In this document: piece by piece, positions 10,568-22,283 of the stretch
Numbering within the stretch: position 1 is the stretch's first letter
How the letters are laid out: each line of letters opens with the position of its first letter
Source of the DNA: Cordylochernes scorpioides
Taxonomy: Eukaryota > Arthropoda > Arachnida > Pseudoscorpiones > Chernetidae
DNA: 64,000 nucleotides
NCBI GenBank assembly: GCA_030710605.1
Contig: CP092874.1
Span: 73,969,044-74,033,043, forward strand
Direction of reading: 5' to 3'
Translations under genes and position numbers: made by a program
The notes under the pieces: model-generated
What the model was told of the DNA's origin: nothing
Database searches by the model: none
The model's input: the letters and a program-made list of their open reading frames with translations, nothing else

Positions 10568-10935
10568 TATATATTATATAATCTAAAAATAAAAAATATT
10601 TCATAATTAACAAATGTATTTTCATTCATTGATAATTCTACATTTTTTAATCATAGTTTTAGAATATGCCACGTTTAATATTTGAATGTAAATTTGTATA
10701 GTTAATTCACCTATCTTTAAAATTCACTAATATATAATTAATTTTATAAAAATTACATTTAACTGTGAAAAATGTTTTATTGTAATTTTCTTCAAGTAAT
10801 TGAAATAAAACTACTTGTGATAGTAAATAATTATTCTTCTGCTTTTATTTTAACACGAGACTGCACCTTCAAATCTTTATCTAACAACAAAAAATATATA
10901 TCATAACAGTAATCTATTATAACATATATATAGAT
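10568..10935. repeat. AT-rich dispersed repeat, copy 2
   Basis: Same-orientation partner of 4,310-4,690, with several short indels. Unknown nature. Confidence 0.6.
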
Positions 10936-11675
10936 TGAGAAAAAGGGGAATTTCCTGATCGTGCAACTAAAAGTTTCTGATGGCTTGCGCCATCTATCGG
11001 AATAAATATAAACTAATCGTTGATTTTTAATTATTGGCCAAATACCATTTCTTGATTAATCAAGAAAAGCTAACCACGTACGCGTTTCGGGCTGTTGGCC
11101 CTCGTCAGCGTGGAATATCACTAAAGAATTTAATAAAAAAACTAAATAAAATTATACGCACATATAAGCTTAATAAAAAATCGTTCGAAAATTTAAAAGC
11201 AGTAGAAAAAACTCTACCCAACTTTTACGGCCTACCTAAAATCCATAAGCCAAACATTCCATTACTACCAATAGTGAGCTATGCTGGTTCTCCTCTTTAC
11301 CCTCTCACGAAATTTCTATCTTCAGTCATCTCTCCATTCCAAAAGTAACTACCCCACACAGTCCCCAATCCCATAGTAGCTGTTGAAGCTATCAAAGCCG
11401 TTCAAATATCGATTGACAGCAGGATGGTTTCCTTCGATATAGAATCTCTCTACACCTCAATCCCGCACGATGAAGCACTCCTGGCCCTCCGATCATTTCT
11501 TGAAATCCACCCAGAAATAGTTTTGCCCCTCTCTAAAGAAGCATTAATAGATTTAATAAAACTTTGTTTAGACCATAGTTATTTTAGTTTCAAAGACAGA
11601 TTCTTCCGGCAAATTAAAGGCCTACCAATGGGCAACCCGATTTCATCTGCATTAGCCAACATATTTATGAATGAA
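10936..11675 (+). mobile_element. Truncated Penelope-like element
   Basis: A terminal region (10,936-11,117) with a hammerhead on the opposite strand is followed by a reverse-transcriptase fragment on the plus strand. The element is cut at about 11,675, where the tandem-array sequence (CAATCTTTGCCAAAGTCAAG) begins. No GIY-YIG endonuclease was found. RT and ribozyme lie on opposite strands, whereas published Penelope hammerheads are usually sense, so two pieces may have been joined. Confidence 0.7.
11074..11113 (-). ncRNA. Hammerhead ribozyme, intact core
   Basis: The minus strand reads stem I CCACG/CGTGG, core CTGACGA, stem II GGGC-CAACA-GCCC, then GAAA, C-GCGT at stem III, and GTA as cleavage triplet. 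All conserved core bases are present. Stem III is at most one or two pairs, but ACGCGT is self-complementary, so two molecules could build it together. Its activity was not tested. Confidence 0.75.
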
Positions 11676-11690
11676 AATGGCAATCTTTGC
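11118..11690 (+). pseudogene. Penelope-like reverse transcriptase fragment
   Basis: One reading frame carries hallmark Penelope RT motifs: FYGLPKIHKPNIPL and SYAGSPLYPLTKFL, then MVSFDIESLYTSIP (first catalytic Asp) and FRQIKGLPMGNPISSALANIF. A single TAA at 11,346-11,348 interrupts it after SPFQK. The copy ends before the YxDD motif because tandem-array sequence replaces it near 11,675. The last codons of the open frame (NGNLCQSQVCS) are read from the array, not from the element. Confidence 0.85.
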
Positions 11691-11796
11691 CAAAGTCAAG
11701 TGTGCAGTTAAACCTTTGTCTAAAAAAAAAAACTGTATTAACATAATAAAAAAATAATATTTGTAAATCGGCATAATTTTACTTAAGTAAAAAAAG

Positions 11797-11868
11797 TGCC
11801 GTGACCAGGATTCGAACCTGGGTTATTGCGGCCACAACGCAATGTCCTAACCACTAGACGATCACGGC
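11797..11868 (-). tRNA. tRNA-His (GTG), copy 2, unit R1
   Basis: As far as I can see identical to the copy at 5,279 over all 72 positions, with five T as the downstream terminator. The upstream flank starts AAGTGACATAGG rather than AGGTGACATAGG. Confidence 0.93.
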
Positions 11869-12039
11869 AAGTGACATAGGATACTTTTTGAGAAATTTAA
11901 GGAGAGCGTGGCGTGGTCACGTGGGATTTGAAGGCGTGGTCTTAGACGCGGCGTCTAACATTCCGCCAATTATCTAACTCAGTGGTTCAGCCTCTACCTA
12001 ACATACACAGCGATACTCTAAGGGGTATAATATATATTG

Positions 12040-12344
12040 ATTTTTTTTTTGCTTATCCTTAGTACACGTGGTACAGGCCATGATAATCATGGTGGGTAGT
12101 TAGCGACTGCTTTTACTGTAAGCGCACCACATGTCTACACATGTGAAAAGCAGTTCGACTTTGCACTTACAAATGCCAGAGCCACGTTTGGTTACTTGCA
12201 CTCGCTGGTGGGGTTGGACTTTTGCAAGAATCGGGGGCCATTGGAGCATTTTTTTTAAACAGAAAAAAGTGTCCAATGCGGGAATCAAACCCTGGTCCTA
12301 GTGGTCGAAAACCAAACGGTTTAACCAGATTTCCACCGACCCCC
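12040..12344 (-). mobile_element. tRNA-derived SINE, family 1
   Basis: The minus strand starts GGGGTCGGTGG and has a B box (GGTTTGATTCCCGC) in a tRNA-like head at 12,268-12,344. A body with a TTGGACTTTTGCAAGAATCG-type segment follows, with a T-rich stretch in the middle. Other copies lie at 51,376-51,678 and 54,488-55,321. The head has a Glu-like TTTTCGA loop, but its stems are poor. Confidence 0.7.
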
Positions 12345-12569
12345 TATATATATATATATTGGGTGAAGTATTATAGAAATATCTGGACGAAACTAACAAA
12401 ATCAAACTCTTTTTTTATTTATTAAATTAAGGTTCATATTTCATATACCTCTAAAGGAAGAGCATTCCCTAATATTGGATCTCATCGGCTCGATTCAGAA
12501 TGCAATTTTGCCAGTCATCAAGGTAATCAGAAGCATTTTATTGATTAGCTAAAAAATAAAGTGAAAGGA

Positions 12570-12826
12570 TTTAAAAGCACAAATGATTCTTTTATACACA
12601 ATACAAACTTCTACTGTCCTTACTACGATGAAAAAAATATATATTGGGAGGGCTTGGCTCATCGGTGGTGAACCCACCCAGCGGTTTCGCCAATTTTGTC
12701 CACCAGCCAGCTTCTTAGTGCTCTAATATTGTATTGGACGATTCTGCTTATATACGCAGCACTGAAGGATGCAATATCAGAACTCTCTTATATATAAAGA
12801 TGGCGCGTTATTGCTTTGTGTTATAA
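12570..12826 (+). repeat. E repeat fragment in unit R1
   Basis: From CAAACTTCTACTGTCC to GCGCGTTATTGCTTTGTG, this matches the 377-bp E element at 62,129-62,549, including TTGGGAGGGCTTGGCTCATC. Equivalent copies lie in R2 (15,530-15,780), R3 (split by a Helitron) and R5 (split by a mariner), so E was in the ancestral unit. Confidence 0.7.
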
Positions 12827-12984
12827 AATAAAGTAACAGTCTTCGCCAGTAAATACAATGTGAAAATGTGTAAAAAAAAAAGAAAGTATAGGGAAAGATC
12901 AAGGAGTAAATATAATCACATATATACAACACATGACATCATTTTAGAGAATTTCGGAAGCAATTTACTTTTCTTCTTCTAAGT

Positions 12985-13370
12985 AAGCCTGATTTTAGCC
13001 TGATACCTTGATTTATTTTAGAATATATTTTTTCTGTGTTATACCTTGATTTATTTTTGGAATATTTATCTTGATACCTTGATTTATTTCTAGAATATAT
13101 TTTGCCTATTTTTTTTCATTATTTCTGGAATATATTTGCGTGTCACCTTGATATATTTCTGGAAGAATTTTTAGAATATCTTATGCCTGTTATCTTGATA
13201 TATTTTTTGTGTTATATATACCTTAATTTATTCCTATATATATTTTCGTGATCCCTTGATTTATTTCCTGATAATATTTGCATAGTACATTGATTTATTT
13301 TTCAGGAATACGTTTTCCTGGTGGTTTATTTCTGGAATATTTTTTGCTTGATACCTTAATATCTTTTCAA
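12985..13370 (+). repeat. AT-rich minisatellite (about 30 bp period)
   Basis: Degenerate tandem repeats of CCTTGATTTATTTCTGGAAT-ATATTTTGC. The block recurs in every unit (15,955-16,220; 24,113-24,395; 27,918-28,065; 32,018-32,445; 34,295-34,520) and, inverted, at 40,965-41,170 and 44,330-44,690. Confidence 0.85.
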
Positions 13371-13511
13371 AAATGGATTAAATAATATAATTTGATTACA
13401 GAAATTATTTCAACACATTTTGGTTCATCACGCCAGAACAAAACGTAATGGTGATGATATATAAAGAGCCACAACACCAGTTATGGAAATTTCAAACAAA
13501 AAGACTACACA

Positions 13512-13554
13512 CCTGTATACCATAGTTCCGGACATTAGCCCTCATCAGTACAGG
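13512..13554 (-). ncRNA. Hammerhead ribozyme relic, unit R1
   Basis: Stem I CCTGTA/TACAGG and CTGATGA are intact, but the GAAA box reads GGAA, so it should not cleave. Confidence 0.65.
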
Positions 13555-14755
13555 CGCGACTTAGATTCCATAACATCTACAAGGAAATTTATGAAATCGT
13601 TTGAATTGGCCAAAAATGTGTTTAAGCTGGTTAAATGACAATGCCAATTTTCAGGCTAATTGATTTTTAAAAAATATTTTGACTTAATCTGGAATAGTGT
13701 TTGCGTTATACCTTGATTTATTTCTGAAATACTTTTGAGTGAGGCTGAAAGTATAAATACACTAAAAACCTAATCAAGAATACATATACTAATGGCCAAT
13801 AATACAACAGTATTTAGAGAGTTCGTATATTAAGCTGGAGAAATTCCTCGGAGAGTTCACTGAGGCCCCCTCTAACATGTGCTATGGCTCGGGTTCAGAC
13901 CACTAGCTACCAACATTTTCTACGTGCATTATTTTCATTTGATGATCATTAGCTTGATATGCCTCAGAGAATGGATTTAAAATTATTTTCAAAACATATA
14001 AGTTATATGATTTCGAATATCATCTACTATAGCATATATAAGACTGTGTGTGTTTTATTTATGTACATTTGGTATTCACCTTATTTAATAGATAATTGGT
14101 TCTCTACCAGTCAAACAGTGTCGATCATTTAGCCAATCAGCGTGCAGTATTTTAAATTCAGTGATTGTATTGAACAACAATGTTCTATATTAAATATAAG
14201 ATCGTAGGTTTGATTCTAGGAAGTTCTCTTTTTTTTTTTTTTTATAATCATGAAAATATTTTTATTTTATTGTTATTTTTATATGGGTACTTTTGAAAAC
14301 AAATAGGGATTTCGGAATTGTCCCAGATTCTGTCAATAAATATTGAACAATCAGTAATAACCTTTTTTTTTTTGAAAATTTGAACTATTTATGACCCGTA
14401 TAATTCTTTTAAATAAATAATTTTCTATAAATTAATTGGGGGACCTAGCTCATGAGTGTTGAACCCTTCCAGCGGTATCTCCAGTTGAATATATATTTTT
14501 AATAACAAGCTATAATATTGAAACTATATTTTGTAACAAAGTATTTATTATTTTATTAACAGAGTATTGTTTTTTATGTTAATATTTTGCTATACTCTGT
14601 ACACTTCCCTCTTTTGCTTATCTTTTGTTTATCACTGATAGTTTATTCTTGCCTGAAATAAATTGTTGTCTCATCCCGAAGTTGGTTTTCCCTAATTTTC
14701 CACGTGGCAATATTTAAGAACCCCATAAGGATCATTAAATATATCCACCTTCCTT

Positions 14756-14962
14756 ATTTACACATTTGATCCAGCGAACTTGCCAACTTGCAAATGCACT
14801 TATCCAACTCTGAACCACCCTCTAACAGCTTGGAGTAAAATGGCATCGTTTTCAAAAGTTTTAAAGCGTAAAAAAACTCTTTAATCTTTAAAAACATGTA
14901 GAAATCTGTTAGGGTACCAGGTCCATTCTGTACCCAGGGTGAGGCATCAAGGTCTACCCATA
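14756..14962 (-). pseudogene. mariner transposase C-terminal fragment, unit R1
   Basis: Minus-strand remnant of a mariner transposase end around the third catalytic Asp (HPGYR.DLVPSDFYLF in sister copies), with frameshifts. Sister copies lie at 21,840-22,080, 26,965-27,200, 29,425-29,668, 33,330-33,560 and 34,845-35,085, and inverted at 42,505-42,735. The fragment is part of the amplified unit, not independent insertions. Confidence 0.6.
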
Positions 14963-15087
14963 TCTTGCAATCTTCGCCAAAGTCAGGTGTGTCAAGTGCC
15001 GTTAAACCTTTGTCTAAAAAATACTGTCTTTACATAAAAAAAAATAATATTTGTAAAACGCCATAATTTTTCTAAGGTAAAAAAAAG

Positions 15088-15159
15088 TGCCGTGACCAGG
15101 ATTCGAACCTGGGTTATTGCGGCCACAACGCAATGTCCTAACCACTAGACGATCACGGC
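15088..15159 (-). tRNA. tRNA-His (GTG), copy 3, unit R2
   Basis: Same 72-nt sequence as copy 1, with six T as terminator. Its flank reads GGAGAGAGTGGGGTGGCCACGTGG, one of the variants with GTGGGG. Confidence 0.93.
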
Positions 15160-16387
15160 AGGTGACATAGGTTACTAATAGGGAAACTTAAGGAGAGAGT
15201 GGGGTGGCCACGTGGGGTTTGAAGGCGTGGTCTTAGACGCGGCGTCTAGCATTCTTCCAACTATCTAAATCAGTGGTTCAGACCATACCTAACATATACA
15301 GCGATACTCTAAGGGGCAGAACATATACTGGTTGGAGTATTCAGAAATATCTGGACGAATCTAGCAAAATCAAATTCTTTTATAATTTGGTAAATTAAGG
15401 TTCATATTTCATATACCTCTAAAGGAAGAACATTCCCTAATATTGGATCTCATCGGCTCGATTCAGAATGCAATTCTGCCAGTCATCAAGGTAATCAGAA
15501 GCATTTTATTGATTAGCTAAAAAATAAAATGAAAGGATTTAAAAGCACAAATTATTCTTTTATACACAATACAAACATCTACTGTCCTTACTACGATAAA
15601 AAATATATATATATATTGGGAGGGCTTGGCTCATCGGTTTCGCCAATTTTGTCCACCAGACAGCTTCTTAGAGCTCTAATATTGTATTGGACGATTCTGC
15701 TTATATAGGCAGCACTGAAGGATGCAATCTCAGAAATCTCTTATATATAAAGATGGCGCGTTATTGCTTTGTGTTGAAAAATAAAGTAACAATCTTTGTC
15801 AGTAAATACAATGTGAAAATGTGTAAAAAAAAAAAAGAAAGTATAGGGAAAGATCAAGGAGTAAATCTAATCACATATATACAACACATGACATCATTTT
15901 AGAGAATTTTGGAAGCAATTTACTTTTCTTCTTCTAAGTAAGCCTGAATTTATCCTGATACCTTGATTTATTTCTAGAATATATTTTGCCTATTTTTTCA
16001 TTATTTCTGGAATTGATATATTTCTGGAATTATTTTTGGAATATCTTATGCCTGTTATCTTGATATATTTTTGTGTTATATACCTTAATTTATTCCTATA
16101 TATATTTTCGTGATCCCTTGATTTATTTCCTGATAATATTTGCATAGTACATTGATTTATTTTTCAGGAATACGTTTTCCTGGTGGTTTATTTCTGGAAT
16201 ATTTTTTGCTTGATACCTTAATATACCAAAAGTAAAACCTCTCTTTTCAAAAATGGATTAAACAATATAATTTGATTACAGAAATTATTTCAACACATTT
16301 TGGTTCATCACGCCAGAACAAAACGTAATCGTGATGATATATAAAGAGCCAAAACACCAGTTATGGAAAATTCAAACAAAAATACTA

Positions 16388-16430
16388 CCTGTATACCATA
16401 GGTTCGGACATTAACCCTCATTTGTACAGG
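16388..16430 (-). ncRNA. Hammerhead ribozyme relic, unit R2
   Basis: Stem I CCTGTA/TACAGG remains but the CTGATGA box has mutated (plus strand CTCATTTG). Inactive by sequence. Confidence 0.55.
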
Positions 16431-16572
16431 CGCGACTTAGATTCCATAACATCTACAAGGAAATTTATGAAATCGGTTGAATTGGCCAAAAATGTATTTA
16501 TGCTGGTTAAATGACAATGCCAATTTTCAGGTTAATATAAAACAAAGTTATGGAATAGGAAATACCATATAC

Positions 16573-16577
16573 CTTGT
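16573..16577. repeat. Target-site duplication CCTTG (left)
   Basis: The 5-bp CCTTG before the left LTR is repeated right after the right LTR at 21,020-21,024, the usual copia duplication length. Confidence 0.85.
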
Positions 16578-16794
16578 GTTGAAATTTGAGATTGAATCAA
16601 GGAATAAAAGGATTATTTATTAAACAAAGTAACTTAAAACAAGATGTTAAAGTAGCAACATTTTAAAGGCAAGTCTATATAGGAAGGCGAGGGACAAAGA
16701 CTAAATATCTTGACGTCGACCGCAGCGCCGCCGCGGCCGTTGATTGGTCGATCCTCCAATACTCCACGCCAATCTTTGGATCGCTATTCCAACA
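16578..16794 (-). repeat. Copia 3' LTR
   Basis: The minus strand begins TGTTGGAATAGCG and ends ATTTCAACA, the canonical TG...CA ends. The pol stop codon (TAG at 16,784-16,786) lies inside this LTR. Confidence 0.93.
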
Positions 16795-19700
16795 CTCCCT
16801 CTCGATCCAAAATGTTCAGTAGACCTCTTAAGTAGTGGAATTTGTTTCGTGGAAGAGATTTAGTCATTATATCAGCTAGCTGTTCTGAGCTGCAAACATG
16901 ATGCACTTTAAGTTCACCTTCTTCATGTTTGGATCTAATGAAGTGGTAGCGAACATCAATATGTTTCGTTCATTTGTGGAATACTGGATTTTCAACAAGT
17001 TTTATTGCTGCTTGGTTGTCGATATAAAGTTCAGTTTCTTTAGTAATATCACAGCCGATGCCCTGTAGAAGTCTTCTGATCCAAATCAATTCCTTAGCAG
17101 CACTGCAGGCAGCGATGTATTCACTTTCGGTGGTTGAAAGTGCGATAATTGGTTGTCGTTGGCTTGCCAAGAAACAGTTCCTCCGTTCATCATGAAGGCA
17201 TAACCAGTCGTACTTTTTCTGGAGTCAACATCACGAGCAAAATCACTATCAGAGTAGCCAACAAGTTGGTCTTGTCCAGTGAAGAGAATTCCCATGTGTG
17301 CAGTGCCTTTCAGATAACGGAAAATATTCTTCACTGTTGTACAATATGCAGGTCCTGGATATTCTAGGAATTTACTCACTTGTGAAACTGCATAAGTGAT
17401 ATCTGGACGTGAAACACATGATGCAAACATAAGGGATCCAACAGCTTCTCGAAAAGGGAATTTAGGCATCTTTTCCTTTTGTTCTGGAGTAGGACAGTCC
17501 TGCTTTGTTAAGATGACAGAAGGATCCATAGGCACCGAAGCAGGAATACAGTCAGCCATATTAAATTTACTCAAAATTTTGTCAATATATGATGACTGGT
17601 GAATGAAAATACTTGCCCTATCTTCTGACTGCTCTATTTGTAGCCCAACAAAAAAGTTAACACTTCCAGATGTAATTTCAAATGCGTGTTCTAACTCATC
17701 CATTATAATAGCTATTGCCTCTTTATCTTTAGATAGAATAATTCCATCATCAACATAGAGAGCTAAGATAACATTTGAATCATTGTGTGTTCCAATGAAA
17801 ATGCACGGGTCGACGTCTGATGTTTTGAAATTATGGCTATTCAAAAAATTGGTAAATTTCTTATTCCAATTTCTAGAAGATTGTTTAAGACCATACAGAC
17901 TTTTATGTAATCTATAGCAGCTATTATCATCTCTCTTGTAGCCTTCTGGTTGTTCAAGATAAACATGTTCCTCTAATTCGCCATTGAGAAAAGCTGTCTT
18001 TACATTGAATTGCTTAAGAAACATCCTTTCAGAAGCAGCGTGTGATAAAAGAATGCGTAACGAATCATACCTGACTACTGGGCTAAACGTATCGAAATAG
18101 TCAACATTTTTGATTTGAGAATAGCCTTTTGCAACTAATCTGGCTTTGAACCGTTGAATTGTACCATCGGACTCCGTTTTAATTTTATAAACCCATTTAC
18201 AACCGATAGGTTTATGACCATCTGCCAAACGTTCTAAAGTCCATGTTTTATTTTTATTTAATGCATCAATCTCTTCATCCATGGATAATTTCCATCTTTC
18301 TGAATCTGAACTTGTTATTGCATCTATATAGTTACTGGGTTCATCAGCGAGCGCAAAGTTACATTGGCTATTCGAAACTTTAGAGCGTGTTATCATTGGA
18401 TGCGAACTGATATCGGATACTGGCGGCATTTCCTGCACTGGAATGTTTGCTGTCGCAACTGGTGATTCATCCGGAGCGCTGTTAATCTGAAATATTATTT
18501 CTTTTGGTTTGGTAGATTCTCTATCTGAATGTGGAGTAGTTTTCTCATCGAATGTGACATCTTTAGAAATTCTTATTTTTCTAGTTTTCCAATCCCATAA
18601 TCTAAAATTTTTGTTTGTATTCTCATAACCTAAAAACATAAGTTTTATCGATTTATTATCCCACTTTTTACGGTTTTCTTTGGGAATATGCATATAAGCA
18701 TTACAGCCAAATATTTTATAGTTAGCTACATTAGGCTTTGTGGCAAAGAAAAGTTCATAAGGTGTCGTTCCAGGGGTTTGCTTAGTCGCACTTCTATTTA
18801 GAATATTAGTGGCTGTGTTACATGCCTCAGCCCAAAAAAATCCTGGAAGATTTCGTGAATTTAGCATGGACCTGGCTGCTTCCACAATCGTACGATTGTC
18901 TCTTTCTATACGTCCTATCTTTTCGTGCACATAAGGTGCAGTGAACTCGTGAATTATCCCAAATCTTTTACATAAATCTGCAAAATTATCGCTTTTGAAT
19001 TCTAGCGCATTATCAGTCCTAAGAACTTTTATCTTATTTCCAGTTTGAGTATAGATTAGAGTAGCATATTCTTTGAATATATCTAGCACATCTGATTTGT
19101 TTTTAATAAAATAAATATGGCGATAACCACTAAAGTGATCTTTAAATAAGCAGAAATACAGATATTTACTTAATGATTGAGTCTGCATTGGGCCACAAAT
19201 ATCAGCATAAATAAACTCACCTAGCTGGTAGTTTTTGCCATCTGAGGGATAGCACGACTTTCTATGGGCTTTTCCAAGTTGGCATCCTTCACAGAAGAAA
19301 AATTCTCCCTCTAAATCTTGAGGCTGCAGACCATCCACCAATCCTTTGGTCGCCATCTCTCGAAGTGTAGCAACTGGAAGATGCGCAAGTCTCTCGTGCC
19401 ACAACTGAAGCTTGTTCTCGCTGGTGATGTATCCTTGTGATGATGACGTAACCTTGAAGAGCATCCTGTAGAGGCCGTCATGACGCACTCCTACGGCTTT
19501 TAGGTCATTATCCATGAAGATCTGTAGCTTGTCATGTTTGATAATGACGTTGAATCCTCTTCTTGTGGACGTAGAAAGGCTATACAAATTTTTCTTTAGT
19601 TGCGGCGAGTAGAGCACATTTCTTATGTACGTATTGTACCATCCACCGTCGACGTAGGCTTGAATCTCGATGTCTCCCATGCCTTCTGCAAGTAGTGTCG

Positions 19701-20682
19701 AGTTGTCTCCCAAGTAGATTGGATGATCACTGGTGAACGGCGTGTAGGTCTTGAACCACTCTCGTCGAAATGTCATGCTGCAGCTTGCACCGCTGTCAGC
19801 ATACCAAATATCATTGGGCTCTACTTGATTATCGCACAAAATAAGTCCATAATCACTTGAACTTCCTTTTGAATCATGAAGATTTTTGGATTTATTTTTC
19901 TCATTAGCTAATCTTTTTCTACATTCGCGGCTCCAATGTCCAATTTTGTGACAATAGTGGCATTTAGTGTTCTTCTTGGCATCTTGAAAAGAACGTTGTG
20001 TATCTTTAGGCTTCGTTCGTGCTTGCCCGTGTAATAAGGCCTCATCTTGTTTAGAAGAACCGCTTTGTTGATTCCTTGTTTCTTCAATCAAAAGTCTTGC
20101 AGTTAAATTGTTAAGAGTTTGAGCTTTCGGATCTAACGATTCCCACGCTGCAACAAAGTAGCGCATACTCGAAGGCAAAGTATTTAAAATTTTTGCTACC
20201 TTTTGATCTTCCGTTATGGTTCCGCCCATTTGTGAAATTTGTGCAGAAATATTTTCAATTTTTGCTATGTAATCACTTATTGTTTCCGATGTCAATCGTG
20301 CATCGAAGAATTGTTGCCAAAGTAGGCCAATAGTAAATTCGGATTTTTGTTCATGAATAGCAAGTAATTTCTGCCACATTTGTGAAGCGGAAGTACAGTT
20401 CATCAGGGGCTGAAGAAACCTTAATTCGATTGCCTGTGATAATAACATCCTTGCCTTAACGTCCTTTGATTTCCAATTCTGTAGTGAACTTTCAGAGTTA
20501 CTGTCGGAGGAAACAACATTCGGCTTTATTTCTAAGCCTTCCAATAATTCTAGTAATTTTTGTTGTTCCAAAAGAAGCCTGAATTGGAATTTCCATAGTG
20601 AAAAGTTTTCACCATTAAAAACTTTAATCCTTGAAAGACAATCTTCGCTCATCTTCTTTGTCTTGGAATCGGCCAACGACAA
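16784..20682 (-). pseudogene. Copia gag-pol polyprotein, two lesions
   Basis: Single-frame polyprotein starting at the ATG at 20,680-20,682. In order: gag (residues 1 to about 230), CCHC knuckle CHYCHKIGHWSREC, protease WYADSGASCSM, GAG-pre-integrase LWHERLAHL with CEGCQLGKAHR, integrase (ADICGPM, TDNALEFKSDNF), reverse transcriptase (NKTWTL, FKARLVAKGYSQ, active site YVDD at about 17,745-17,765), and RNase H (YSDSDFARDVDSRKSTTGY). A one-base deletion near 17,155 shifts the frame inside RNase H. A TGA at 16,970-16,972, where a CpG-derived Arg codon is expected, truncates it further. Everything else is open, so it is a young copy. The integrase tract YVHEKIGRIERDNRT departs from the more usual NG(V/I)AER form. 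Confidence 0.93.
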
Positions 20683-20770
20683 AAAGAAACTAGGGTTATG
20701 GTTGGCGGTTGACGCCTAAAACTTCGAGCAAAAAAAAAGGCTTACTCACTGCTGGCGGTTAATCCTTTTA

Positions 20771-20801
20771 GGCGCAGTGGAAGCGTGCTGGGCCCATAAC
20801 C
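20771..20801 (-). promoter_or_regulatory. Copia primer-binding site, initiator tRNA-Met type
   Basis: Directly inside the 5' LTR, the plus strand is identical over 31 bases, as I recall the sequence, to the D arm, anticodon arm and CAT anticodon of metazoan initiator tRNA-Met (GGCGCAGTGG, then GCTGGGCCCATAACC). The minus strand could therefore pair with that tRNA. Copia elements are known to prime from a tRNA-iMet half-molecule, with about 15 nt of pairing. Here complementarity is about twice as long. Confidence 0.85.
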
Positions 20802-21019
20802 TGTTGAAATTTGAGATTGAATCAAGGAATAAAAGGATTATTTATTAAACAAAGTAACTTAAAACAAGATGTTAAAGTAGCAACATTTTAAAGGCAAGTC
20901 TATATAGGAAGGCGAGGGACAAAGACTAAATATCTTGACGTCGACCGCAGCGCCGCCGCGGCCGTTGATTGGTCGATCCTCCAATACTCCACGCCAATCT
21001 TTGGATCGCTATTCCAACA
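20802..21019 (-). repeat. Copia 5' LTR
   Basis: Near-identical to the LTR at 16,578; I see at most a single-base indel. It has the same TG...CA ends. Confidence 0.93.
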
Positions 21020-22211
21020 CCTTGATTTTTAAAAAATATTTTGACTTAATCTGGAATACTGTTTGCGTTATACCTTGATTTATTTCTGAAATACTTTTGT
21101 GTGAGGCTGAAAGTATAAATACACTAAAAACTTAATCAAGAATACATATACTAATGGCAAATAATACAAGAGTATATAGAGAGTTAGTATATTAAGCTGG
21201 AAAAATTCCTCGGAGAGTTCACTGAGGCCCCCTCTAACATGTCCTATGGCTCGGGTTCAGACCACTAGCTACCAACATTTTCTGCATGCATTATTTTCAT
21301 TTGATGATCATTAGCTTGATATGCCTCAGAGAATGGCTTCAAAATTATTTTTAAAACATATAAGTTATATGATTTCAAATATCATCTACTATAGCATATA
21401 TAAGACTGTGTGTTTTTATTTATGTACATTTGGTATTCACCTTATTTAATAGAAAATTGGTTCTCTACCAGTCAAACAGTGTCGATCATTTAGCCAATCA
21501 GCGTGCAGTATTTTAAATTCAGTGATTGTATTGAACAACGATGTTCTATATTAAAAACAAGATCGTAGGTTTGATTCTAGGAATCTCCAGTCGAATATAT
21601 ATTTTATTAACAAGCTATTTTATTAAAACTATATATTGTAACAAAGTATTTATTATTTTATTAACAGATTATTGTTTTTATGTTCATATTTTGCTATACT
21701 CTGTACACTTCCCTCTTTTGCTTATCTTTTGTTTATCACTCATAGTTTATTCTTGCCTGAAATAAATTGTTGTCTCATCCCGAAGTTGGTCTTCCCTAAT
21801 TTTCCACGTGGCAATATTTAAGAACACCATAAGGATCATTAAATATATCCACCTTCCTTCTTTACACATTTGATCCAGCGATCTTGCCAACTTGCAAATT
21901 CACTTTGGTAAAACGCCTTATCCAACTCTCTGAACCAACCTCTAACAGCTTGGAGTAAAATGGCATCGTTTTCAAAAGTTTTACCGCGTAAATATATCTT
22001 TAATCTTTAAAAACAAGTAGAAGTATGAGGGTACCAGGTCCATTCTGTACCCAGGGTGAGGCATCAAAGTCTACCCATATCTTGCAATCTTCGCCAAAGT
22101 CAGGTGTGCCAAGTGCCGTTAAACCTTTGTCTTAAAAATGATGTAATTACATTTTTAAAAAATAAAAATAATATTTGTAAATCAGCATAATTTTTCTAAG
22201 GTAAAAAAAAG

Positions 22212-22283
22212 TGCCGTGACCAGGATTCGAACCTGGGTTATTGCGGCCACAACGCAATGTCCTAACCACTAGACGATCACGGC
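22212..22283 (-). tRNA. tRNA-His (GTG), copy 4, unit R3
   Basis: Same 72-nt sequence and downstream T run. The flank begins AGGTAATATAGG, a local variant. Confidence 0.93.

Larger units (their letters stand above)
11681..14967 (-). repeat. Tandem unit R1 (tRNA-His unit)
   Basis: First of seven head-to-tail units. Each begins at CAATCTTCGCCAAAGTCAGG. Reading plus strand, the order is tRNA-His (minus), CACGTG flank, E-repeat fragment, AT-rich minisatellite, hammerhead relic, AT-rich spacer, and mariner transposase fragment. R1 is 3.29 kb and is the only unit carrying the SINE at 12,040-12,344. Confidence 0.8.
16578..21019 (-). mobile_element. Ty1/copia retrotransposon, near-intact
   Basis: Complete 4.44 kb element inserted in unit R2. 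It has two near-identical LTRs of about 217 bp (16,578-16,794 and 20,802-21,019), a primer-binding site at 20,771-20,801, a polypurine tract (ATCGAGAGGGAG) next to the left LTR, one gag-pol frame, and a 5-bp target duplication. LTR identity implies recent insertion. Confidence 0.95.
14968..22084 (-). repeat. Tandem unit R2, interrupted by copia
   Basis: 7.1 kb as it stands, about 2.67 kb once the copia element and its target duplication are subtracted. All unit landmarks are present in the standard order. Confidence 0.8.

Noticed and set aside
14190..14235. T-arm-like TAGGTTTGATTCTAGG followed by a T run in array units
   Set aside because: No acceptor, D or anticodon arm could be drawn; treated as chance or a very old tRNA scrap.
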